The notes beneath the pieces are model-generated. The model ran no database searches, had not been told where the DNA came from, and worked only from the letters and a program-made list of their open reading frames with translations. The translations under genes and the position numbers were made by a program. 47,322 nt of DNA from Flavobacteriaceae bacterium. GTDB taxonomy: Bacteria > Bacteroidota > Bacteroidia > Flavobacteriales > Flavobacteriaceae. This document shows, piece after piece, positions 37,144 to 42,831 of this stretch. The stretch covers positions 1 to 47,322 of the forward strand of contig JAKMGK010000073.1 in the NCBI GenBank assembly GCA_022424955.1. The letters run 5' to 3'. Position 1 is the stretch's first letter. Every line of letters begins with the position of its first letter.

Positions 37144-38166
37144 TTAAGCAGGAGTGTATTCTCTGTGGGCGCTTCGATTGAAAAATATTTGGCGGGCACA
37201 GAAAAGGGCTTCTTCAAAAGATTGTGTCTTTGCTTCGCCTTTCCCCGCAAGATCATATGCTGTCCCGTGATCTGGCGAAGTGCGCACTTTGTTTAAGCCT
37301 GCAGTGTAGTTTACCCCATTGCCAAAGGTTAATGTTTTAAAGGGGATTAAACCTTGATCGTGATAAGTCGCTAAGACAGCATCAAATTGATTTGGTAAAT
37401 TAGTGCCGAAGAAGCTATCTGCTGCATAGGGGCCAAAAATAAGGGTGCCTTGCGTAAAAATTTCTTTCATTACAGGACGTAAAATGGTGTCGTCTTCTTC
37501 ACCAATTACGCCATTATCTCCCGTGTGGGGATTAATCCCTAGGACCGCAATCTTTGGTTTTGCGATCCCAAAGTCTTCGATGAGAGACGTTTTCATTTTA
37601 GCCACCTTTGCTTTGATAAGTTCTGGCTGTATAGCGGTGGCAACTTCGCTAACGGGGATATGATCGGTTAAAAGACCCACCCTTAAACTATCACTTACCA
37701 TAAACATCAAGCTATCTCCCTCTAGTTCTTTTGCTAAAAAGTCTGTGTGTCCTGGGAAATCAAAATTTTCACTCTGAATATTGTGTTTGTTGATGGGTGC
37801 AGTGACCAAAACATCAAACTCTCCAGCTTTTAATGCTTTTGTCGCCGCTTTGAGAGAGGCTATCGCTACAGCTCCCGCTTCTTTAGTGGCTTGACCGAAG
37901 TTGGTTTCAAAAGCCCCCTTCAAAACCTCAACGACATTGATTTGATTATTACTGGGCTTTTTATTGAGGTCATAGGGCGCCAAAGCGCTTTGTAAATTGA
38001 AATGTTTTCGCTGGGCGCTTAAAAGCTTAGTACTTGCAAAAACAATAGGCGTAAAGAAATCAAACATGCGTTTGTCTTGAAAGATTTTAAGGATAATTTC
38101 TATCCCCACCCCATTAGGGTCTCCAATTGAAATCCCCACTTTTATTTTACGATCTCTAGCGTCCAT
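37144..38166 (-). CDS. pdxA: 4-hydroxythreonine-4-phosphate dehydrogenase
   Basis: Oxidises 4-phosphohydroxy-L-threonine in pyridoxal phosphate synthesis; alr elsewhere in the window uses PLP. ATG 38166 gives 340 residues starting MDARDRKIKVGISIGDPNGVG; an earlier in-frame ATG would overlap the intergenic promoter region. Metal-site motifs FPGHTDFLA and ATYHDQGLIPFK are visible, as is VTAPINKHNIQ. Divergent from ribE with 53 bp between the starts. Confidence 0.96.
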   Translation of the reverse strand: MDARDRKIKVGISIGDPNGVGIEIILKIFQDKRMFDFFTPIVFASTKLLSAQRKHFNLQSALAPYDLNKKPSNNQINVVEVLKGAFETNFGQATKEAGAVAIASLKAATKALKAGEFDVLVTAPINKHNIQSENFDFPGHTDFLAKELEGDSLMFMVSDSLRVGLLTDHIPVSEVATAIQPELIKAKVAKMKTSLIEDFGIAKPKIAVLGINPHTGDNGVIGEEDDTILRPVMKEIFTQGTLIFGPYAADSFFGTNLPNQFDAVLATYHDQGLIPFKTLTFGNGVNYTAGLNKVRTSPDHGTAYDLAGKGEAKTQSFEEALFCARQIFFNRSAHREYTPA

Positions 38167-38181
38167 TGCTTGATTATTTGC

Positions 38182-38189
38182 TACTTTTG
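38182..38189 (+). promoter_or_regulatory. Putative -7 promoter element for ribE
   Basis: TACTTTTG, an exact TAnnTTTG match, ends 30 nt before the ribE ATG. It is only 4 bp from the oppositely oriented pdxA element. Confidence 0.45.
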
Positions 38190-38193
38190 ACAA

Positions 38194-38201
38194 CAAAGTT
38201 A
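38194..38201 (-). promoter_or_regulatory. Putative -7 promoter element for pdxA
   Basis: The plus strand CAAAGTTA is TAACTTTG on the minus strand, an exact -7 element, 28 nt before the pdxA ATG. No clear -33 partner was found. Confidence 0.45.
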
Positions 38202-38219
38202 AACAATATCACCGAGCTT

Positions 38220-38807
38220 ATGTTTACAGGAATTATAGAAGATTTTGGCACCATTACTCAAATTGAAAAAGAAAGAGAAAATGTTCACGTTAGCTTAGAG
38301 AGTAATATCACCCCAGAACTCAAAATAGATCAAAGTGTAGCGCATAACGGAGTGTGTTTAACTGTGGTTAAAATTGATGGAAATCGTTATACCGTCACGG
38401 CGATTAAAGAGACCATTGACAAGACCAATCTTTCTGAATGGAAGGTAGGAGACAAGGTTAACCTAGAACGCGCCATGCAATTAGGGGCTCGCCTAGATGG
38501 ACATATCGTTCAAGGACATGTAGATCAAATAGGGCAATGTACTTCTGTCAAAGAAGAAGGGGGAAGCTGGGTTTTTGATTTTGAATATGACCCCGGCTTA
38601 AAAAATATCACCATTGAAAAAGGGTCTATTACCATTAATGGAACCAGTTTAACGGTGGTTAATTCTGGCATCAATAGCTTTTCTGTTGCGATTATTCCTT
38701 ACACCTATGAACACACAAACTTTCATACCTTTAAAAAAGGAACACAGGTGAATCTTGAATTTGATGTGGTGGGCAAGTACATTACAAAAATGCAACAACT
38801 GCAATAA
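38220..38807 (+). CDS. ribE: Riboflavin synthase, alpha chain
   Basis: Dismutates two 6,7-dimethyl-8-ribityllumazine molecules to riboflavin. The start at 38220 gives 195 residues with the invariant N-terminus MFTGIIEDFG; the longer frame from 38166 is not supported. Two lumazine-binding repeats are visible: residues 1-95 (NGVCLTVVKIDG) and 96-190 (LDGHIVQGHVDQIG, NGTSLTVVNSG). FMN-riboswitch structures were not seen upstream. An antiporter gene follows 36 nt later. Confidence 0.97.
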   Translation: MFTGIIEDFGTITQIEKERENVHVSLESNITPELKIDQSVAHNGVCLTVVKIDGNRYTVTAIKETIDKTNLSEWKVGDKVNLERAMQLGARLDGHIVQGHVDQIGQCTSVKEEGGSWVFDFEYDPGLKNITIEKGSITINGTSLTVVNSGINSFSVAIIPYTYEHTNFHTFKKGTQVNLEFDVVGKYITKMQQLQ

Positions 38808-38843
38808 AGGATTATTTCCTATCTTGTTGTCAAACTATATATA

Positions 38844-40112
38844 ATGGAAGTTCTTGAATTGACCACACTTTTGCTGATCCTTGCATCGGCTTTTTCTTTG
38901 ATTAATTTACGTTTGTTAAAACTCCCCATGACCATTGGGCTAATGATTTTAGCCATTGCGCTTTCTTTAGCTGTTTTAGGGATTGGCTTAGTTTTCCCTT
39001 CTTTTTTAGAAGCAGCTACAAGCCTGACAAAAGAGTTTGATTTTAGCGATTTGCTGGTCAATGTTATGCTTCCTTTTTTACTTTTTGCAGGAGCAATTAG
39101 TGTCAATGTTCACGAATTACTCAAAGATCGATTGACCATTTTATTTCTCGCCTCTTTTGGAGTGATTTTCTCCACCTTTACTGTGGGAACTGGCGTGCAC
39201 TGGTTGACACAACAATCGTTTTTTGGTTTATCAGAGATGGGTTTGACTTATGTGGACTGCTTGCTCTTTGGTGCATTAATTGCGCCTACAGATCCTATTG
39301 CCGTCTTAGCTATGGTCAAAAAAATGAACCTCTCCTCGATTACTGAAACCCGGATAGCGGGAGAGTCTTTATTCAATGACGGAATTGGAGTGGTGGTTTT
39401 CCTTACGCTTCTAAGCATTAAGATTGAAGGAGCAGAAAATATTACGGCGGCAAGTGTTGGCGCCTTATTTGCGACAGAAGTAATTGGAGGGGTAGCCCTG
39501 GGCGCTGTAATGGGATATTTAGGGTTACAACTACTCAAGTACATCGAGAATGAACACCTAGAATTAGAAGTCCTTGTGACACTTTCTCTTGTGCTTTTAC
39601 TTCCTATTATTTCCCACTATTTTCATTTTTCTGCCGTTCTTGGCGTAGTTGTAATGGGATTATTTCTCAATCAAAACATCGATACAGATAAAGAAGAAGA
39701 TGGGGTGCAAAAAGCCATGGGAGACTATGTCTATAAATTTTGGCATCTCTTAGACGAAACCTTAAATGCGGTGCTTTTTATCTTAATAGGGCTAGAAATC
39801 ATTCCGCTATTTGGAGATTTCAAACTCAATTATATTTTTATTATTGTACTGGTTATTGCCTTAGTAGTGGGGTCTCGTTGGATTGGAGTAAGTGTTCCTA
39901 TAGGGATACTTTCGCTCAAGAAAAAGTTTGAGCCTAAGACTGCTTTAATCATTACCTGGGGTGGACTAAGAGGTGGTCTTAGTATTGCGCTTGCCTTGAA
40001 CCTTCCAGATACTATGGGCGACGCAAAAGGGTTGATTCTTATCTTGACCTATGCTGTAGTGTTATTTACCATTTTAGTTCAAGGACTAACTCTTAAAAAA
40101 ATTGTGGACTAG
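38844..40112 (+). CDS. Na+/H+ antiporter (CPA1 family)
   Basis: A 422-residue inner-membrane exchanger with about 12 hydrophobic helices. Diagnostic CPA1 motifs are LLFGALIAPTDPIAVLAM (the APTDP segment), GESLFNDGIGVVVFLTLL with the ND ion-binding pair, and WGGLRGGLSIALALNLP near the C-terminus. It probably exports Na+ in exchange for H+, consistent with a marine or salt-exposed host. It has no cytoplasmic regulatory tail. Confidence 0.94.
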   Translation: MEVLELTTLLLILASAFSLINLRLLKLPMTIGLMILAIALSLAVLGIGLVFPSFLEAATSLTKEFDFSDLLVNVMLPFLLFAGAISVNVHELLKDRLTILFLASFGVIFSTFTVGTGVHWLTQQSFFGLSEMGLTYVDCLLFGALIAPTDPIAVLAMVKKMNLSSITETRIAGESLFNDGIGVVVFLTLLSIKIEGAENITAASVGALFATEVIGGVALGAVMGYLGLQLLKYIENEHLELEVLVTLSLVLLLPIISHYFHFSAVLGVVVMGLFLNQNIDTDKEEDGVQKAMGDYVYKFWHLLDETLNAVLFILIGLEIIPLFGDFKLNYIFIIVLVIALVVGSRWIGVSVPIGILSLKKKFEPKTALIITWGGLRGGLSIALALNLPDTMGDAKGLILILTYAVVLFTILVQGLTLKKIVD

Positions 40113-40137
40113 CTGTTTTATGCTAGATTTTTTCTGC

Positions 40138-40145
40138 TAAATTTG
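40138..40145 (+). promoter_or_regulatory. Putative -7 promoter element of the short RNA unit
   Basis: TAAATTTG is an exact TAnnTTTG element, with a T-rich stretch (TTTTA, 40116-40120) 17 nt upstream as a weak -33. A transcript would start near 40151 and run to the terminator at 40324, about 170 nt. Confidence 0.5.
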
Positions 40146-40159
40146 TGTTGAGTATTTCG

Positions 40160-40175
40160 CACTGTGACAACAGTG
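40160..40175 (+). other. Short leader hairpin
   Basis: CACTGT-GACA-ACAGTG is a perfect 6-bp stem with a 4-nt loop. It sits in the predicted leader 16 nt before the strong Shine-Dalgarno and could stabilise the 5' end or keep the SD region unpaired. Confidence 0.55.
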
Positions 40176-40191
40176 ATGTTTAATCTAATGT

Positions 40192-40203
40192 AGAAAGGAG
40201 GTG
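40192..40203 (+). promoter_or_regulatory. Extended Shine-Dalgarno, 12-nt complement of the 16S rRNA tail
   Basis: AGAAAGGAGGTG is fully complementary to CACCUCCUUUCU, the expected 3' end of flavobacterial 16S rRNA. Its core AGGAGG ends 6 nt before the ATG at 40208, the optimal spacing. I found nothing comparable before the other genes of the window. Bacteroidota ribosomes are known to sequester this anti-SD with bS21/bS18/bS6, so an SD this strong is unusual and probably regulatory. Confidence 0.85.
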
Positions 40204-40207
40204 TCTT

Positions 40208-40270
40208 ATGTCTTATGAACAACATTTAGGGGGTAACGGACAAAAGGTGCCTTTTAACGGGGCATTTTAA
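40208..40270 (+). CDS. 20-residue peptide ORF with strong SD (microprotein or leader peptide)
   Basis: ATG to TAA encodes MSYEQHLGGNGQKVPFNGAF. It has no signal sequence or hydrophobic segment and is Gly/Asn-rich at the end (GGNG, FNGAF). I do not recognise it. Support for translation is the perfectly spaced extended SD, a possible promoter upstream and an intrinsic terminator 24 nt after the stop. It could be a genuine microprotein, a leader peptide for the downstream 2OG-oxygenase operon, or a decoy ORF whose role is to hold ribosomes. There is no run of a single amino acid as in classical amino-acid attenuators. Confidence 0.6.
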   Translation: MSYEQHLGGNGQKVPFNGAF

Positions 40271-40275
40271 TCCTA

Positions 40276-40295
40276 CTCCTTATCTAATTAGATAA
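40276..40295 (+). promoter_or_regulatory. Anti-SD mimic overlapping a palindrome
   Basis: CTCCTTATCTA (40276-40286) is complementary to TAGAAAGGAG (40191-40200) with a single bulged A, giving 10 possible base pairs that would mask the SD. It overlaps the perfect palindrome TTATCTAATTAGATAA (40280-40295). In RNA the palindrome could instead fold on itself, and in DNA it could be an operator. The two RNA structures exclude each other. Confidence 0.55.
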
Positions 40296-40324
40296 AAGCA
40301 GACCGATGGGTCTGCTTTTTTTTG
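40294..40324 (+). terminator. Intrinsic terminator of the short RNA unit
   Basis: AGCAGACC-GATG-GGTCTGCT forms an 8-bp GC-rich stem extended by A-T pairs, followed by eight T (40316-40323). It lies 24 nt after the peptide stop and 35 nt before the 2OG-oxygenase ATG. Confidence 0.92.
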
Positions 40325-40358
40325 CTTTTTCTCGTACTTTTACTTTAATACTATTCTA

Positions 40359-41300
40359 ATGAAAAACATTCCTCGCGTCGATTTAAACGATTTCTTATCT
40401 CATGAACCCGCAAGAAAGAATGCCTTTGTTGCGTCTCTAGGACAAGCTTTTGAAAACATTGGTTTCGTTATCCTTAAAGGGCATTATTTAAGCAAGGATA
40501 AAACCGATCTTCTCTACAAGGAAATCAAGGCTTTTTTTGATTTAAGCGAGGCGCAAAAACACGCTTATGAAATTCCTGGTTTAGCAGGTCAGCGTGGTTA
40601 TACTTCTTTTGGGAAAGAAAGTGCTAAAGGAAGGACAGAAGGAGATTTAAAGGAATTCTGGCATTTTGGTCAATACCGAAAAAAAGAAAACGGTCCCGTT
40701 TATCCTAACAATGTTATGGTAGATGAACTCCCTATTTTTAATACCATTGGGGAAGAGATTTTTCAAACCCTTGAAAAAACTGGGCAGGCGGTCTTACAGG
40801 CTATTGCACTACACCTAAATTTAGCTGAAGATTATTTTGATGAATATGTCGCTTATGGTAATTCTATCTTGCGCGCGATTCACTATCCCCCGATTAAAAC
40901 CGAACCAAAGAATGCTGTTCGCGCAGCAGCACACGGAGACATCAACTTGATTACCCTCTTGATGGGCGCTCAAGGTAAAGGACTCCAAGTCTTAACCAAA
41001 GAAGGCGAATGGATCGATGCTATTGCAGAAGAAGGAGAGTTGATTATCAATATGGGCGATATGATGGCTCGATTGACCAATAATAAATTAAAGTCCACCC
41101 AACATCAAGTGGTCAACCCACCAAAAGAATTGTGGGGAACCTCTCGCTATTCTGTCCCTTTCTTTATGCACCCCAGTGGAGACATGTCCTTGAATTGTCT
41201 TGAAGACTGTGTTAGCGAAACTCACCCAAAGGGATATGAAGATTCTACCGCTGGAGAATTTTTAGAGGAACGTCTAAGAGAACTAGGCTTAAAAAAATAA
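40359..41300 (+). CDS. 2-oxoglutarate/Fe(II) oxygenase, isopenicillin N synthase-like
   Basis: A 313-residue non-haem iron oxygenase of the DIOX_N plus 2OG-FeII_Oxy type. The N-terminal part has IPRVDLNDFLSHEPARK and FENIGFVILKGH. The iron ligands are visible as HGD in AAHGDINLITLL and the distal His in STQHQVVNP. The 2OG-binding RxS is in SRYSVPFFMHP. The substrate is unknown, and beta-lactam synthesis is not implied. A weak TACTTTTA element lies at 40335-40342. Followed after 3 nt by the ABA4-like gene. Confidence 0.93.
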   Translation: MKNIPRVDLNDFLSHEPARKNAFVASLGQAFENIGFVILKGHYLSKDKTDLLYKEIKAFFDLSEAQKHAYEIPGLAGQRGYTSFGKESAKGRTEGDLKEFWHFGQYRKKENGPVYPNNVMVDELPIFNTIGEEIFQTLEKTGQAVLQAIALHLNLAEDYFDEYVAYGNSILRAIHYPPIKTEPKNAVRAAAHGDINLITLLMGAQGKGLQVLTKEGEWIDAIAEEGELIINMGDMMARLTNNKLKSTQHQVVNPPKELWGTSRYSVPFFMHPSGDMSLNCLEDCVSETHPKGYEDSTAGEFLEERLRELGLKK

Positions 41301-41303
41301 AAC

Positions 41304-41735
41304 ATGACCACAACAGAGCTACTCTTTACGATTGCAAATACGGCCATTCTTCTTGCATGGCTTCCATTATTGCTCGCCCCAAAATGGTCTTTTACAAAGC
41401 AAATGCTAGCCTTCCCTTATGCGCCTTTTATCTTAAGCTTTTTTTACCTCTTTTTTCTACTTAGTGACGGTGGCCTAGCCGAAGCAGATTTTTCCAGTTT
41501 AGCTGGAATCTTAGAACTGTATAGAAACGCTACCCCAGAGGCAGCAGCAGCAGGTTGGATGCACTATTTAGCCTTTGATTACTGGGTGGGGTGCTGGATG
41601 CTGCGCGATGCGCAAAAGAAAGCTGTACCTCATTTATTAATTGTTGTTCCGTTGTTGTGTACTTTTATGTTAGGGCCTGTGGGGATTATGCTTTATGTTC
41701 TCTTTACCCAAACTCGATTAGCATTTAAAAAATGA
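41304..41735 (+). CDS. ABA4-like family membrane protein (DUF4281)
   Basis: A 143-residue membrane protein with about four helices. The pattern FDYWVGCWMLRDAQKKAVPH and the late LGPVGIMLYVLF match the ABA4-like (DUF4281) family. The plant member ABA4 is required for neoxanthin formation; the bacterial role is unknown. It overlaps the PepSY gene by 4 nt (ATGA) and follows the oxygenase by 3 nt, so the three are an operon. A carotenoid or other lipid-modifying role together with the oxygenase is only a guess. Confidence 0.82.
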   Translation: MTTTELLFTIANTAILLAWLPLLLAPKWSFTKQMLAFPYAPFILSFFYLFFLLSDGGLAEADFSSLAGILELYRNATPEAAAAGWMHYLAFDYWVGCWMLRDAQKKAVPHLLIVVPLLCTFMLGPVGIMLYVLFTQTRLAFKK

Positions 41736-42427
41736 GCTATTCCACGATCAATAAATTTAGAAAAACCCATCGATTTTTAGGAATCTTTATTGGGATACAG
41801 TTTTTATTTTGGACCATTTCTGGCTTGTACTTTAGTTGGACCGATATTGATAAAATTCACGGAAATCATTACAAGAAAACCGTTGATAACGCAACCGTTT
41901 TTTTACCGCTTATAAAAGACACACTCTTACAACAATTACCCTTTCGACTACATAGCATAAAAGTAAAGTCAATTGGAGAAGAAAGGTTTTTCTGGGTGAA
42001 TGATTCTGTTTTAGTTGATCCAAATAGTGGTGTGATTCTCCCAGAAATTTCAACAGATCAAGCCATTGCGGTTGTTCAAGAACACATTCTTCCGGCCTAT
42101 CAACCCCTTAGTGCCGAACGTATCACAGCAGTAGGACCACACGATGAATACCGCGGGAGACCCCTTCCTGCTTTTAAAATTCCCCTTTCGGGGGAAGGAA
42201 ATCCTGTCGCTTATGTCGATGCGGTTAATGGAGAATTTCAACGCATAAGGCATACCCAATGGCGATGGTTTGATTTTTTATGGATGACCCATACCATGGA
42301 CTATCAAGGGCGCGATAATTTTAATACGCTTTTACTACGCGGTTTTTCGCTTTTAGGATTAATCACAGTGTTGAGTGGGTTTGCCCTTGCCTTTGTAACT
42401 TCGTCTTGGCTAAGAAAAAAAACTTAA
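41732..42427 (+). CDS. PepSY domain-containing membrane protein
   Basis: 231 residues: an N-terminal membrane helix (FLGIFIGIQFLFWTISGLYFSW), two PepSY-like periplasmic segments (AIAVVQEHILPAYQPLSAERI and PVAYVDAVNGEFQRIRHTQWRWFDFLWMTHTMDY in pieces) and a C-terminal helix (LLGLITVLSGFALAFV). It resembles the PepSY-TM proteins often linked to iron or redox systems. Last gene of the oxygenase operon. Its stop overlaps the stop of the convergent small membrane protein gene. Confidence 0.85.
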   Translation: MSYSTINKFRKTHRFLGIFIGIQFLFWTISGLYFSWTDIDKIHGNHYKKTVDNATVFLPLIKDTLLQQLPFRLHSIKVKSIGEERFFWVNDSVLVDPNSGVILPEISTDQAIAVVQEHILPAYQPLSAERITAVGPHDEYRGRPLPAFKIPLSGEGNPVAYVDAVNGEFQRIRHTQWRWFDFLWMTHTMDYQGRDNFNTLLLRGFSLLGLITVLSGFALAFVTSSWLRKKT

Positions 42428-42594
42428 TCTTTGGCCTGCTGTTTTGGAAGTATCAACGCAATCAAGATTCCTATCAATCCAAAGAAAAAACCTAGTAAAA
42501 ACCCCTCTATATGGCGACGGCCTTTTTTCTCTGATATAAAAGCACCGATTCCTCCAGTAACAACACCTAACGCTAATAGTATATAAATATTCAT
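42424..42594 (-). CDS. Small two-helix membrane protein (56 aa)
   Basis: ATG 42594 to TAA 42424 encodes 56 residues beginning MNIYILLALGVVTGGIGAFI, then a basic loop SEKKGRRHIEG and a second helix FLLGFFFGLIGILIALILP. The Gly-rich helices and basic loop resemble small membrane proteins of the superinfection-exclusion/antitermination-like type, but I cannot assign it. Its ATG lies 3 nt after the stop of the receptor fragment, so it was probably once the downstream gene of that receptor. Confidence 0.65.
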   Translation of the reverse strand: MNIYILLALGVVTGGIGAFISEKKGRRHIEGFLLGFFFGLIGILIALILPKQQAKD

Positions 42595-42597
42595 TTC

Positions 42598-42792
42598 TTA
42601 AAATAGATAAGACAATTCAATACAGATATTACGCCCTATCTCCCCTGCAAAATAGCGTAATCGATTTAAATAATTGCGATAATCAACATTAAAAATATTA
42701 TCAGTAGTAAGGCTAATATTAACTTTATCAAACACTTTAATTTCTAGTGAAAGATAAATTAGATGGTAAGCTTTAGGCGCTGAACTGATGTC
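42598..42792 (-). pseudogene. C-terminal remnant of a TonB-dependent receptor
   Basis: About 65 codons read DISSAPKAYHLIYLSLEIKV, then NISLTTDNIFNVDYRNYLNRLRYFAGEIGRN and LSYLF before TAA, written here in parts. This aligns with the end of the neighbouring intact receptor (DISTPPKGYHLL, then FENLLDTSYRNYLNRLRFYADELGRN) but is clearly diverged. An in-frame TAA lies ten codons upstream of the homologous part, so no start or N-terminal body is present. The fragment keeps the terminal Phe typical of barrels. It looks like the 3' end of a deleted or replaced receptor gene. Confidence 0.82.
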
Positions 42793-42831
42793 TAAAAGAA
42801 ATGAAAAAAAATATGATTAACTTACATGTTA

